Below, piece by piece: positions 19,074-28,233 of a stretch of 64,000 bases of DNA (within the stretch, counting starts at the first letter, position 1; every line of letters starts with the position of its first letter). This DNA is from Lysinibacillus fusiformis. GTDB lineage: Bacteria > Bacillota > Bacilli > Bacillales_A > Planococcaceae. Both the position numbers and the translations under genes were made by a program. The stretch is from the NCBI RefSeq assembly GCF_007362955.1, contig NZ_CP041696.1:806001-870000 (forward strand). The letters are read 5' to 3'. Under the pieces are notes generated by a model. The model searched no databases, was not told the DNA's origin, and saw only the letters and a list, made by a program, of their open reading frames with translations.

Positions 19074-19688
19074 TTAACGAGTTGGTGTTTCAAAAGCACT
19101 GCCAATTTTCGCTTCTTCTGGTAACACTAAAATCCCTTTTTCAGACGGCGCATTTGGAATTGCTAATTCACGAGCCGAACAAAGCATTCCGAATGAATCA
19201 ACTCCTCGTAAATTCCCTTCTTTAATGAGCATACCCGAAGGCATAACTGCTCCGACTTTAGCAACTACTACTTTCTGACCAGCTTCAACATTCGGTGCAC
19301 CACAAACAATCTGTAAGTTCTTTTCACCTACATTTACAGTGCAAATACTTAATTTATCAGCATTTGGATGCTTTTCCTTTGTTTCTACATAGCCCACCAC
19401 GAATTTTGGAGAGAAATCAACATCAAGACTAATTGTAGCACCATTCTTCGCGATAGCAGCTTCAAGTTGTACTACAAATTCTGGTGTGACTTCAACAACA
19501 CCTCGTGACTCTGTTTGTACATAATTGCTGGCATTAAACAAATTAAATGCTTTAATCTCTCCTGTTTGTGCTTCTTTCAAGATGGCAATATCACCAGCAC
19601 GCTCAACCTCTGTTTTCACTATAGCCTCTGTCGCTAATTGCACTAATAATACGTCTCCTACATGCTCTTTGTTGTAAAATACATTCAT
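19074..19688 (-). CDS. ytpR: YtpR, tRNA-binding-domain protein
   Basis: A 204-residue protein with an N-terminal DUF4479 region (about 1-85) and a C-terminal EMAP/OB-fold tRNA-binding domain like the one at the N-terminus of PheT (VDFSPKFVVGYVETKEKHPNADKLSICTV begins it; CGAPNVEAGQKVVVAKVGAVMP and the GMLCSARELAIP motif follow). The fold suggests RNA or protein binding outside a synthetase; no catalytic function is known. The ATG overlaps the ytpQ stop by four bases (ATGA), so translation is coupled. Ends at a strong terminator. Confidence 0.93.
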   Translation of the reverse strand: MNVFYNKEHVGDVLLVQLATEAIVKTEVERAGDIAILKEAQTGEIKAFNLFNASNYVQTESRGVVEVTPEFVVQLEAAIAKNGATISLDVDFSPKFVVGYVETKEKHPNADKLSICTVNVGEKNLQIVCGAPNVEAGQKVVVAKVGAVMPSGMLIKEGNLRGVDSFGMLCSARELAIPNAPSEKGILVLPEEAKIGSAFETPTR

Positions 19689-20509
19689 TGTTCTTCTTGC
19701 TCCTTTTTCACTCTGTTTTTCGCTAAAATAAAGATTGGTTCTAATTCCCCATCTTCATATATAAATGATAACGATGTAATCGGTACTGTTCCAACAGTAA
19801 AGAAATGCATGGTCATCTGTGCTAATACATCATACCCTGTTTCATTACGAATATCACCAAGTATTAATACATCTTGATGAGGGACAGATACCGTCATATC
19901 TCCCTCTATTTGTGTACGCATTTCTTTTAAAAAGCTTTCATTTAAAATACGACTTGCATCATAGCCATCGTTGGCATTAACAAAATAAAAGACATTTCCA
20001 GCCACTTCATCTTTCTTATAGACGGTTGGTAACTGTTTAACAGAAAAACGTGCCATTTCACGAATTTGTTCTACTGTCAATTTTAGTGCCTCTAGCATTG
20101 ACTCATCTATAAAGCGATATGTTTTTCCTAAATCAAGTGCATAAAAAATCCGTGTTTCTGCCGTATGCTCCGTAGTGATAAATGCATGGCCCTCTTTTGA
20201 TGCTTGTGGATAGGATGTTGCACGAATCACTGGATAAATTTGCGTAGCTGTTTGGAAGCCTCGTTCCATCTCCTCTTCCATTGCCATAAAGGTTTGCTCA
20301 ATTGTATAAACAACTTCATTGATTGCCACCTCTTGCTTTTCACTGTATTTCGCGATAATACCTGGCAAAGAAAGGTCCATTCCTTTCCCTATTTTTTTAT
20401 GATTTAAGCGCAATTTATCATGCTTTTTATCAAATTCAAAATCAAATATTTGCTCATTTAACTGTTTTTTTAATAGAGACACGAGTTGCTCTGATTTTAT
20501 TTGTTTCAC
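19685..20509 (-). CDS. ytpQ: YtpQ, DUF1444 protein
   Basis: Member of DUF1444 (YtpQ family), 274 residues, cytoplasmic, with no catalytic motif that I can recognise. Family markers include the N-terminal helical region, the central ATSYPQASKEGHAFITTEHTAE segment, and the C-terminal TVGTVPITSLSFIYEDGELEP. GTG start after AAAGGACG. First gene of ytpQ-ytpR; the thioredoxin gene ytpP that precedes it in B. subtilis is not here and a 350-base repeat-bearing gap is found instead. Confidence 0.9.
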   Translation of the reverse strand: MKQIKSEQLVSLLKKQLNEQIFDFEFDKKHDKLRLNHKKIGKGMDLSLPGIIAKYSEKQEVAINEVVYTIEQTFMAMEEEMERGFQTATQIYPVIRATSYPQASKEGHAFITTEHTAETRIFYALDLGKTYRFIDESMLEALKLTVEQIREMARFSVKQLPTVYKKDEVAGNVFYFVNANDGYDASRILNESFLKEMRTQIEGDMTVSVPHQDVLILGDIRNETGYDVLAQMTMHFFTVGTVPITSLSFIYEDGELEPIFILAKNRVKKEQEEQ

Positions 20510-20530
20510 TTAGTTCACGTCCTTTCTATC

Positions 20531-20805
20531 AAATAGGCCTCGACATAAATGTGTACGGATTTTGGTTCGAGCATAGGCTTGCACGATGTTCGACACGATG
20601 TCTATCATTTCCGTAAAAAGTTAGAACGTGGCATTTTCACTCATACAGGTCAGCTTATATCCTGCCACTTCGCTTCCGGGCAGATAATTGCCGTTTGAAT
20701 GTGACACGAAAAATCTAACACCCATCATTTATTCGTTTCAAAATCCGTGACATCCATTAGAGGCTAGAATTTTATTCAACAAGCTTTAGTACACCCATTG
20801 TATAA
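20531..20805. repeat. Intergenic repeat family A, long diverged copy
   Basis: This fills most of the gap between ytpQ and the lipoprotein gene. The segment TTTCAAAATCCGTGACATCC (from about 20737) is identical to one at about 32836 and is followed in both by a run ending in ACACCCA. The left end (GTGTACGGATTTTGGTTCGA) resembles GCGTCCGGATTTGAATTGTG of the other copy. No gene is seen in it. Confidence 0.7.
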
Positions 20806-20814
20806 AGTTCAAAG

Positions 20815-20842
20815 TAAAACGGCTCACATGTTTGTGAACCGT
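20815..20842 (-). terminator. Terminator of the lipoprotein gene
   Basis: ACGGCTCAC and GTGAACCGT form a nine-base stem (one G-T pair); the minus strand continues into TTTT. Confidence 0.6.
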
Positions 20843-20861
20843 CTTGTTCAAAACTATGCAA

Positions 20862-21380
20862 TTATTTAATCTTAACCGAATGAACGATTTTCGTCATCTC
20901 AAGTAGATTATCTTCAATATTTTTGGCCTGTGAAATGGTCGTCATTTTCACACCGCCACTACTAACAATTAACTCGAATTCATCATCTTTTTCTGTGTTA
21001 GAGATAGCTGAAAAACCGAAACTACCATCCTTTTCATAAGTATTCTCTTTGATAATTTCTTTTGAGCTGTCTTCTTTTAGTAAATTATAATAAAGTTTGC
21101 TGTCTGAATCTTCACGATCATTGATGAAAAGAATATAAGATTCCTTTCCCTTAGATATTAAAATATTATATTTATCTGAACTGTCCTCGATTTTAAATTT
21201 AGTCGGTAAAAATAATTGAATATCTCCAATTTTATCTGTATGTTCTTCTGGCTTCTCTGCAAAAACAGTTTCCGTTATTTCGAGCCCATTTGCAATTTGT
21301 TCGTCGACAGATTGATTACAGCCAGAAAGCCCCAAAATTAAAAGCATTAAACTCAATGCTTGTAGCCACTTACGAGACAT
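20862..21380 (-). CDS. Putative lipoprotein of unknown function
   Basis: A 172-residue secreted lipoprotein: basic start MSRKWLQ, a hydrophobic stretch and a clear lipobox LGLSGC, placing lipid attachment at Cys21. The mature part is polar, with an LPTKFKIED and YILFINDRED pattern of alternating strands, which suggests a small beta-rich fold. I do not recognise the family; a DUF-type Bacillaceae lipoprotein is possible. AAAGGAAG six bases before the ATG supports the start. It is monocistronic with its own terminator, standing where ytpP would be in B. subtilis. Confidence 0.8.
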   Translation of the reverse strand: MSRKWLQALSLMLLILGLSGCNQSVDEQIANGLEITETVFAEKPEEHTDKIGDIQLFLPTKFKIEDSSDKYNILISKGKESYILFINDREDSDSKLYYNLLKEDSSKEIIKENTYEKDGSFGFSAISNTEKDDEFELIVSSGGVKMTTISQAKNIEDNLLEMTKIVHSVKIK

Positions 21381-21474
21381 TTCTATCTTCCTTTCATTGC
21401 TAACTTTTTTTTATTTTAAAAAAATTCTAGTAAAGTTGCAACTACTCTGCTCCATTGTCACTAGTTCAAAGACA

Positions 21475-21996
21475 CTATCTAGCTGCTAATGTGAACAAAT
21501 ATTGTCCAACTAACAGCGCGACAATATGCTCAAACATAGACTGACGGCTCACTAATCCTTGCGTAAAAATACCTACAGCCCCAGCACCTTGGCGAATATC
21601 TAGACGCTTTGTGTATGCTTCCATAACGGGACCAAGCTCCTTCCCAGCTCTTATTTCCTGGGCAATTTCTTTTGGTAATATAATTTGCGCACCAGCAGCC
21701 GTAAAAATTGTTCCATCAGCTAAGGCAAGAGCACCCCAATTACAGACATACATATCACCATCAATTTCAGTGACACCACCTTCAAGACCAAAAGATAAGG
21801 TTGCACCTGTAGCATGTAATGTATTTTTGGCACGATTCATCGCACCTTGTCGTGTTTCTTCTGTATTTAAAGGTTGATCAGATACTTCAGAGGCAGCTTT
21901 GACATATGTAAAAACAGCTTTTTCAAAATATTGTTTAACGATAACTTCAACTGCCTGCGTTTTTGCTTTATTCGTTGTACCAATTGCTATGTTCAT
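21475..21996 (-). CDS. DUF84 family (probable inosine/xanthosine triphosphatase)
   Basis: The 173 residues match the DUF84/YjjX family, whose E. coli member hydrolyses ITP and XTP and so keeps deaminated purines out of nucleic acids. Markers: IAIGTTNKAKTQAVE at the N-terminus, VSDQPLNTEETRQGAMNRAKN, and FGLEGGV (the acidic/glycine active-site loop). AGAGGGA precedes the ATG. It stands alone between a lipoprotein gene and ytoP, in the same direction. Substrate is inferred from the family only. Confidence 0.85.
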   Translation of the reverse strand: MNIAIGTTNKAKTQAVEVIVKQYFEKAVFTYVKAASEVSDQPLNTEETRQGAMNRAKNTLHATGATLSFGLEGGVTEIDGDMYVCNWGALALADGTIFTAAGAQIILPKEIAQEIRAGKELGPVMEAYTKRLDIRQGAGAVGIFTQGLVSRQSMFEHIVALLVGQYLFTLAAR

Positions 21997-22020
21997 AAAA
22001 ATCCCTCTTTCTATACATAG

Positions 22021-22046
22021 AAAAAGATGCCATAAAAGGCATCTTT
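22021..22046 (-). terminator. Terminator of ytoP
   Basis: AAAGATGCC and GGCATCTTT with a six-base loop, a T run on the minus strand. Confidence 0.75.
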
Positions 22047-22055
22047 CATTTCACT

Positions 22056-23132
22056 TTATACATTAGCGTGAATCGTCTCTAATGTCGAACGGTCTGCTTT
22101 TTTCACTAATTCTACAATTAATGCTTTCGCTGCAGCGTAGTCATCGATATGAATTATTGATGCAGAAGTATGAATATAGCGCGAACACACACCAATTACA
22201 GCACTCGGAACCCCATCATTTGCTGTGTGCACACGACCAGCATCCGTACCACCTTGTGATACAAAATATTGATATGGGATATGATTAGACTCCGCAGTAT
22301 CTAAAATGAACTCACGCATTCCTCGGTGCGTTACCATTGAACGATCAAGAATTCGTAGTAACGTACCTTTACCAAGCTGCCCAAATTGATTTTTATCGCC
22401 AGATACATCATTTGCAGGTGAAGCATCTAAAGCAAAGAATAAATCGGGTTTAATCATATTTGCTGATACTTGAGCACCTCGTAGTCCAACCTCTTCCATC
22501 ACATTGGCGCCGGAATATAAATGAGAAGCTAGTTTTTCATCGTTCACTTCTTTCATTAATTCAACAGCTAGTCCACAGCCATATCGGTTATCCCAAGCTT
22601 TAGCCATAATTTTCTTAGGATTAGCCATCGGTGTAAATGGACATACAGGAATGATTGATTGACCTGGACGAACACCAATTGCCATAGCATCTTCTTTACT
22701 GTCGGCTCCAACATCTATCAGCATATTTTTCATATCCATTGGTTTTGCTCGTTCAGCATCTGTAAGTAAATGAGGTGGAATCGATGAAACAACCCCAGGG
22801 ATAGGACCATTTTTTGTAAATACTTCAACGCGCTGCGCAAGCATTACTTGATTCCACCAGCCACCTAACGTTTGGAAGCGAATCATGCCGTTGTCTGTAA
22901 TCGATGTGACCATAAATGCCACTTCATCCATATGACCTGCTACTAAGATTTTCGGTGCATCAGCTACGTCACTATGCTTTACCCCAAAAATACCACCTAA
23001 ATTATCTTGAATGATTTCATCAGAGTATTTCGCCAACTCAGAACGCATGAACGCGCGTACTGCATGCTCATTACCCGGTGCACCTGGTAACTCTGTTAAT
23101 GTTTTAAATAATTGTAATGTTTCCTCATTCAT
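22056..23132 (-). CDS. ytoP: M42 family metallo-aminopeptidase YtoP
   Basis: Glutamyl aminopeptidase/deblocking-aminopeptidase type enzyme with two zinc ions, probably a large cytoplasmic cage. Motifs: [11 protein letters not shown] (zinc His/Asp), [15 protein letters not shown] (bridging Asp), [11 protein letters not shown] (catalytic Glu pair), [10 protein letters not shown] and a late RYIHTSASI zinc His. The frame is open to 23330, but the family begins [20 protein letters not shown], and GGGGAGAG lies just ahead of ATG 23132, giving 358 residues. It is divergent from the small gene at 23297, as ytoP is near ytzB in Bacillus. Confidence 0.93.
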   Translation of the reverse strand: MNEETLQLFKTLTELPGAPGNEHAVRAFMRSELAKYSDEIIQDNLGGIFGVKHSDVADAPKILVAGHMDEVAFMVTSITDNGMIRFQTLGGWWNQVMLAQRVEVFTKNGPIPGVVSSIPPHLLTDAERAKPMDMKNMLIDVGADSKEDAMAIGVRPGQSIIPVCPFTPMANPKKIMAKAWDNRYGCGLAVELMKEVNDEKLASHLYSGANVMEEVGLRGAQVSANMIKPDLFFALDASPANDVSGDKNQFGQLGKGTLLRILDRSMVTHRGMREFILDTAESNHIPYQYFVSQGGTDAGRVHTANDGVPSAVIGVCSRYIHTSASIIHIDDYAAAKALIVELVKKADRSTLETIHANV

Positions 23133-23254
23133 GATGACTCTCTCCCCACGAAGTAGAATTTTCTTCCTTGCTATTGTATCACATTTATTTCTGAAGTCGA
23201 AATATTGATAAATTTCATAAAAGTCCCCATGTATGAACGTGCATTCACTCTCTG

Positions 23255-23263
23255 TGCTATGAT
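23255..23263 (+). promoter_or_regulatory. Extended -10 promoter of the 23297 gene
   Basis: TGCTATGAT is an extended -10 element with a weak TTCACT 18 bases before it, upstream of an AAAAGGAGG ribosome site. Confidence 0.45.
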
Positions 23264-23296
23264 AAAATGAAGTTATAGGAAAAGGAGGATAAAACC

Positions 23297-23611
23297 ATGA
23301 AATTACGTGATTTTTTAATTGGTGTTGCAACAGGCCTAGCCGCCGCAGTCATTATTAAAGAAGCAAGTGAAAAAGTTTCTCCGTATGTGCCTGCTGGACA
23401 AGTACTTGAAAACATAAAAAAAGATTTTAAAAAGGATGCACCGATAGACGGTTCGTGGATTTATATGAAAACAGATAATTTTACAAATGGTTTCATGACA
23501 ATTCCTGTTTATCGTGGTGGTATTTCACGCATGCATGAGGGTGAAATGCAAACATTCGAATTCGCTGCTGATGCTCGCTCTGGTGTTGTTGTTGAACTAA
23601 TTGAAGTATAA
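23297..23611 (+). CDS. Small single-pass protein, YtzB-like
   Basis: A 104-residue protein with an N-terminal hydrophobic segment ([17 protein letters not shown]) that could be a membrane anchor. A short soluble domain follows with [14 protein letters not shown] and [21 protein letters not shown]. That fold and the position divergent from ytoP suggest the YtzB/PepSY-like group, but I am not certain. An excellent AAAAGGAGG ribosome site precedes the ATG and an extended -10 promoter is visible, so it is a real gene. Shares a bidirectional terminator with the convergent Asl ligase gene. Confidence 0.75.
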   Translation: MKLRDFLIGVATGLAAAVIIKEASEKVSPYVPAGQVLENIKKDFKKDAPIDGSWIYMKTDNFTNGFMTIPVYRGGISRMHEGEMQTFEFAADARSGVVVELIEV

Positions 23612-23651
23612 TCTTCACAAGAAAAATAGTCTTTTTGCCGCATTTGCGCAG

Positions 23652-23690
23652 AAAAGGGGCTGCCTCAAATGTTGAGTCAGCCCCTTTTTT
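23652..23690. terminator. Bidirectional terminator
   Basis: AAAAGGGGCTG and CAGCCCCTTTT form an 11-base stem with a T run on the plus strand; it ends both the 23297 gene and the convergent Asl gene. Confidence 0.85.
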
Positions 23691-23694
23691 CATT

Positions 23695-24921
23695 TTACTC
23701 AGAAAGTCCTTTATTATTAAAATACTTTTTGTATTTACGGTAGTAGTTTAAATTATTTAACGTTAGTTTTACCCAACGTTTTGCATTCATATCCTCATTA
23801 AAGTACAGTGAGTTCGTATATTTCCCCTCACGAATCAATTTTTGCGCTTCTAGCTTAAGTTTTTCATTTGATGCGTATTTGAATAGTACGCCTTTAGGAA
23901 TAATCATCCACAAATGCTTATCCTGAACATACGTTACTTCTTGTTCAATATTTAACATATGATCGTCAGCTACGTATTTCATTAAGTTATGACCACTTGC
24001 TGTAACATAATAGCTTGAACGGCCGTTGCGTAAATTGATTTCAAATAGCTTATACTGTTTGTCACGTATATCGTATTTCATATCAAAATTAGCAAAGCCA
24101 GTATAGCCGATATCCTCTAAGAAGAAGCGAACCTGATCCATTAATTCTTTATCATATGTTGTGACGATTGCAGCATAACTTCCAATACCTTCCGGAGAAT
24201 GTTCCTCCAAAATAGGGTTTCCAAGACACATTAACTTCACTTTGCCGTCTTTTCCTACGTACGCATTTAATACACGCATGTAAGAATCATCGCCTGGGAT
24301 GAACTCTTGAATTATCATTGTATCTTGGTAAGTTGAACTATAGATTGCTTTTAAAATTGCTGTTTTTTCTGCTTCATCATGCGCTAAGAAAACTTTTTTC
24401 TTTCCAGGGAATTTACAAGCCCAGTATTCCACTGAGTTCGATGCCTTTAAAATAATCGGGTAATCGAACGGTGGTGTGAAGGACTGATAGTTTTCAGCTG
24501 TCACCGTTGTTGTTCCTGGATACTTAAAGTTGTACTTCTCACACATTTTATAGAAGTTTTCTTTCAGTAAAATTTCATCCATTAATGATTCGTCAATATA
24601 GGGTACTGTAAAATACTCCTGTAATGCTGGTTTGTTTTTAATGATTAGTTTTGCATAATCATCACCACAAGCAAGTAGCAGTAAATTTTTATCAGCATAT
24701 TTTTTTGCCACTGCTGCGAGTGCAGGAGCAAATACGTCCTGTTCATTTAGACGATCTATTTCTTGAAAATTAAGGATATGGCTATCCTGAGTAGCTGTTA
24801 AATGTGAACGTCCTAATACGAGTGGTTTAATACCGTATGCCTCGTAAAATGCACGTGCCATGCCATATGCATTCATATCTGACCCTAATAATACTGGTAA
24901 AAATGGTTGCTCCGTTGCCAT
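23695..24921 (-). CDS. ATP-grasp ligase, D-aspartate ligase (Asl) type
   Basis: Probably adds D-Asp to the Lys side chain of the peptidoglycan precursor, making the interpeptide bridge of the Lys-D-Asp cell wall typical of Lysinibacillus. It strongly resembles Enterococcus faecium Asl as I recall it: PVLLGSDMNAYGMARAF at the start, LLLACGDDYAKL, FDYPIILKASNSVEYW (ATP-grasp lysine), IIQEFIPGDDSYMRVLNAY, VKLMCLGNPILEEHSPEGIG, YTGFANFDMKYD and LFEINLRNGRSSYYV (Mg-binding Glu-Asn). Length 408 is close to the Asl length. No aspartate racemase is nearby. Automatic annotation would likely say only carboxylate-amine ligase. Function is inferred from homology and genus chemistry. Confidence 0.85.
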   Translation of the reverse strand: MATEQPFLPVLLGSDMNAYGMARAFYEAYGIKPLVLGRSHLTATQDSHILNFQEIDRLNEQDVFAPALAAVAKKYADKNLLLLACGDDYAKLIIKNKPALQEYFTVPYIDESLMDEILLKENFYKMCEKYNFKYPGTTTVTAENYQSFTPPFDYPIILKASNSVEYWACKFPGKKKVFLAHDEAEKTAILKAIYSSTYQDTMIIQEFIPGDDSYMRVLNAYVGKDGKVKLMCLGNPILEEHSPEGIGSYAAIVTTYDKELMDQVRFFLEDIGYTGFANFDMKYDIRDKQYKLFEINLRNGRSSYYVTASGHNLMKYVADDHMLNIEQEVTYVQDKHLWMIIPKGVLFKYASNEKLKLEAQKLIREGKYTNSLYFNEDMNAKRWVKLTLNNLNYYRKYKKYFNNKGLSE

Positions 24922-25024
24922 CGTTATTTCAACTCTCTTTTGTGTTTTAGTATAGCTTTTAGTGTATCATATTTTCTAATATGTTCACGAAAAAAAAGCC
25001 CCAAAAGATTTTTTAAAAGCCTAC

Positions 25025-25115
25025 GATATGAGCGTGGTAGTATGAAACGCCTCCAGCATCAACGAGACAGGGGTACGAAACTAGGTTGGAGGATGCTCGG
25101 CGCTCGCTCGCGGAC
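25025..25115. repeat. GC-richer intergenic repeat-like segment
   Basis: Between the Asl and PTS_EIIC genes lies a segment richer in GC than its surroundings. It has CCTCCAGCATC and the reverse-related GGTTGGAGGATGC, then CGGCGCTCGCTCGCGG. It carries no gene and looks like a repeat relic of the kind scattered in this genus; copies elsewhere were not seen in the window. Confidence 0.35.
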
Positions 25116-25192
25116 AGATTCAAAAGATATTTTTTATAGCGAAAACAGGGCGCCAGGTATTCATTTTTTTGAGAAAATGTTTGTCGATTCGT

Positions 25193-26221
25193 TTATTCAT
25201 AATTTACTTTATAATCATCAGATGTAATCCATTTGAATTTCAAAGAGAAGATACGTAGTAAAATAACATTTAATAATATAGGTAATACGATAAATAATGT
25301 TATGGCTAATGTCATGCTATATGGTGTCCAGCCAACTAAGCTTAGATATTTCAATGGTCCAACAAACCCACCTAAGCCAAAACCAGCGCTATATGGTGTA
25401 CCCACAATTTCAAATAGACCAGCCAGCGCTCCTAAGATTCCCGCAGTTAGTATCATTGGAAAGGCAATTTTAGGCTTCATGAAAAAGTTACGCATTTGAA
25501 TTTTTGCAGATGCTACGTGCGCAATCGCTGTACCAATATTATTTGCTTTATAGCTAGCGATACACATACCTACACCCGATGCACAAACACCGAGGTTGGC
25601 CGCGCCCGCACCCACACCTGAAAGCATAATAACTGTCGCCACACCAATAGTAGAAATTGGTGAAATGATTAAGATAGAGAATATCATTGCTATGAAGGAA
25701 CCCATTACTATTGGTTGCAATGTTGTTAAATGTTCAATAATCAGACCTACATAGCCAGAACCTTCACGTACATACGGTAAAATCGCATTACCGATTAAAC
25801 CAGGTACAAACATGGAAAGAGCTGGCATTAATAGCAGCGTAAAGTCTTTCAATTTGTTGCCTAAAAATTGCACAAATAACACAGCTAAAGCTGTTGTAAT
25901 CCCTATATTAATAACCACACCAATGCCGGCAATCGTAATGCCCGCTTCAGCATCAATAGTATATACACCACTACCGACAAACGCAGCTAGTCCGACACTA
26001 CAAGTTTGAACTGGTGTTAATTTGAAACAAATCCCTGTCATAGCACCTATGACAACTGGTAATAGACTCATCGCTAAAACTGAAGTATTCAAAATGATTT
26101 CCAACTGGGGCACATAGGGAATAAACAGTTTTAATATCTCTCCTACTAATGCGTTTGGAATTAAACAAACGACAATTCCCATGCTCATACCGGTCAGTAC
26201 ATTATTTATAAAATTCTTCAT
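25193..26221 (-). CDS. PTS_EIIC-type membrane protein
   Basis: About ten membrane segments and the glycine-rich loops of the PTS_EIIC_2 family (GAMTGICFKLTPVQTCSVGLAAFVGSGVYT; PISTIGVATVIMLSGVGAGAANLGVCASG; GTPYSAGFGLGGFVGP). Members are IIC-like permeases that usually stand without IIA/IIB partners, as here, and substrates are not established. Starts at 26248 (TTG), 26230 and 26221 (ATG) are possible; AGAAGGG lies 11 bases before 26221, which begins MKNFINNVLTGMSMG, so I take that one. Transcription likely starts from a promoter whose spacer contains a perfect palindrome, implying a dedicated repressor. Confidence 0.8.
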   Translation of the reverse strand: MKNFINNVLTGMSMGIVVCLIPNALVGEILKLFIPYVPQLEIILNTSVLAMSLLPVVIGAMTGICFKLTPVQTCSVGLAAFVGSGVYTIDAEAGITIAGIGVVINIGITTALAVLFVQFLGNKLKDFTLLLMPALSMFVPGLIGNAILPYVREGSGYVGLIIEHLTTLQPIVMGSFIAMIFSILIISPISTIGVATVIMLSGVGAGAANLGVCASGVGMCIASYKANNIGTAIAHVASAKIQMRNFFMKPKIAFPMILTAGILGALAGLFEIVGTPYSAGFGLGGFVGPLKYLSLVGWTPYSMTLAITLFIVLPILLNVILLRIFSLKFKWITSDDYKVNYE

Positions 26222-26269
26222 TGTATTCATTTCCCTTCTGACAATCAAACTCTCTTTTGATGTTATCTC

Positions 26270-26298
26270 AGTATATTAATTTCCGATTAATCGGTCAA
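26270..26298 (-). promoter_or_regulatory. Operator-bearing promoter of the PTS_EIIC gene
   Basis: Minus strand TTGACC (26298-26293), 17 bases, TATACT (26275-26270). The perfect palindrome CCGATTAATCGG (26283-26294) covers the -35 end and spacer, a typical repressor position (TetR-like). The rest of the gap to 26562 is AT-rich with nothing I can assign. Confidence 0.65.
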
Positions 26299-26562
26299 TA
26301 TGCAATATTCAGAAAAGTGTATACTAATCTTGGTAATTAGCGGATGTAATCAATAATCAGAAAGTAGACGCTTTCAAATAGCTGAATAATACAGAAATTA
26401 TTTCTTCACTTTTTCACCAACGATGCAATGTTTTACTATAATCGCTAAGGAAAAATTAAAATTTCACCAAGGAAGTAAACAATCTTGAGACGTGTAATAC
26501 TTTAGCCTAAATGACAACTTTACCCTAAGTACAGTACACAGTAACGAAAGCTTTCTAAACAG

Positions 26563-26597
26563 AAAAAAACGCATGAACACTAAGGTTCACACGTTTT
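26563..26597 (-). terminator. Terminator of trmB-ytnP
   Basis: Minus strand AAAACGTGTGAAC and GTTCATGCGTTTT with a T run of seven. Confidence 0.75.
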
Positions 26598-26602
26598 ACT
26601 TT

Positions 26603-27466
26603 TTAGAATGTAATGACAGCTTGTCTGCTACGTTCTAACTTATCTACAATTTCTTTGCCTGTAGCATCCCATTTCATCATACGGTAATACGCATCATGAT
26701 AGAAAATAAATCCGTAGCCATTATCTAATGCTTCTTTCATAATACGCTCTTTGGCAAATACACTCGTCATTGGATAATCGTCATATGCTAATACCCATAA
26801 TGGATTTTGATGAGCATGTGTTGGCATAATATCTGCCATATGCAACAGTACTTCATCGTTTTGTGTTAATTTAATGATAGCATGTCCATTACTATGCCCA
26901 CCTGTATGGATCATCTCGATACCTGGTGTTACTTGTAATGTACCCTCATAGGTTTCCACTAAATGTTGTACTGGCTCCCAGTTTTCTTTCCAATACGTGT
27001 TTTTTGAGCGGATGTTTGGCTCACGCATTTCATCCCATTCAATCTTTGTTACATAAATTTTTGCGTTTGGGAATGTAGGTACTAAAACATCACCTTCCCA
27101 CTGCGTTAAACCGCCAGCATGATCAAAATGCAAATGTGTCATTAACACAACATCAATATCCGCAGCCGTTAAGCCAAGCTCTTGTAAGCTATCAGCTAAT
27201 GTTGATTCCTCAGTTACACCATAGTTACGTAATTGCTTTTCGTTTAACTTGTTAAAACCGACTCCTGTATCAATCAGATAGTTTTTACCTTCATATTGAA
27301 TTAAGATAGGTTCTGTCGCTAATTCGACTTGATTTTTTTCATTAACTGGATATTTGCGTGACCAAAGCGGCTTTGGTACAACGCCAAACATTGCACCGCC
27401 ATCAAGGCAAGTGACACCCCCGTTTAGCCATGTTAATGACATATTGTGAAACTGTAATTGATCCAT
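26603..27466 (-). CDS. ytnP: YtnP-type metallo-beta-lactamase-fold lactonase
   Basis: Quorum-quenching lactonase family; B. subtilis YtnP blocks Streptomyces signalling. The zinc motif is [11 protein letters not shown], with further ligands in [11 protein letters not shown] and [21 protein letters not shown], an almost invariant block of this subfamily. The N-terminus [31 protein letters not shown] also matches YtnP closely. 287 residues, cytoplasmic by sequence. AGGGGGAG precedes the ATG. It follows trmB by 19 bases, so they are probably cotranscribed. The natural substrate here is not known. Confidence 0.93.
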   Translation of the reverse strand: MDQLQFHNMSLTWLNGGVTCLDGGAMFGVVPKPLWSRKYPVNEKNQVELATEPILIQYEGKNYLIDTGVGFNKLNEKQLRNYGVTEESTLADSLQELGLTAADIDVVLMTHLHFDHAGGLTQWEGDVLVPTFPNAKIYVTKIEWDEMREPNIRSKNTYWKENWEPVQHLVETYEGTLQVTPGIEMIHTGGHSNGHAIIKLTQNDEVLLHMADIMPTHAHQNPLWVLAYDDYPMTSVFAKERIMKEALDNGYGFIFYHDAYYRMMKWDATGKEIVDKLERSRQAVITF

Positions 27467-27485
27467 CCATACTCCCCCTAGAAAA

Positions 27486-28133
27486 CTATTTTGTTATGAA
27501 CTGTGATTCTAGACGATAAATCGGTTGCCCCTTAGCAGAAAATTTCTGCTCATATTCTGTCATAATATTGTCCTCAGGCATATTCGCATGTAGGTCGAGT
27601 GATACATACTTCAACAACATGCCATATTCAGACATACTAATTAACGAATACTCAAACAAACCACGGTTATCCGTTTTAAAATGGATTTCCCCTTTATCAA
27701 CTAAAATCGACTCATATAATTTCAAAAAACCCTCATGCGTTAGACGACGCTTTGCATGGCGTAGTTTAGGCCAAGGATCTGAGAAATTCAAATACACGCG
27801 CTCTACATCGTTTTTCTCGAAAAATTTATATAAATCCGAGCCATTTACTTTTAATAAACGTAAATTCGCTGGAGATTTAGCCTCTAAAATATTTTCTAGT
27901 GCACAAACTATTACACTATCATAAAGCTCTATACCAAGATAATTGACATTTGGGTTCTGTAAGGCCATCCCTGTCACAAATTGCCCTTTCCCTGTACCCA
28001 CCTCAATATGCAGCGGGTTGTCATTGCCGAAAACAGCCTGCCAATTTCCTTTAAAGTCTTCAGGATTTGGAATGATCACCTCTGGATGACTTGTAATCAT
28101 TTCCTCTGCCCAAGGCTTATTTCTTAATCTCAA
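27486..28133 (-). CDS. trmB: tRNA (guanine-N7-)-methyltransferase TrmB
   Basis: Makes m7G46 in the variable loop of tRNAs using S-adenosylmethionine. The SAM site is [15 protein letters not shown], followed by [11 protein letters not shown] and the substrate-site motif [17 protein letters not shown]. 215 residues, the normal size. The start is a TTG with GAGGAAG just upstream; the protein begins [11 protein letters not shown] as the family does. Lies upstream of ytnP, near the ytlR lipid kinase, as in B. subtilis (ytmQ). Confidence 0.95.
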   Translation of the reverse strand: MRLRNKPWAEEMITSHPEVIIPNPEDFKGNWQAVFGNDNPLHIEVGTGKGQFVTGMALQNPNVNYLGIELYDSVIVCALENILEAKSPANLRLLKVNGSDLYKFFEKNDVERVYLNFSDPWPKLRHAKRRLTHEGFLKLYESILVDKGEIHFKTDNRGLFEYSLISMSEYGMLLKYVSLDLHANMPEDNIMTEYEQKFSAKGQPIYRLESQFITK

Positions 28134-28233
28134 TTTTCTTCCTCATTTCCTTCTAGGTAATTATTTAATGATTTTTTATAGTATAACGTAAATCCATCAA
28201 TTTCGCATAAAATTATTGCGAAATGATATTGTT

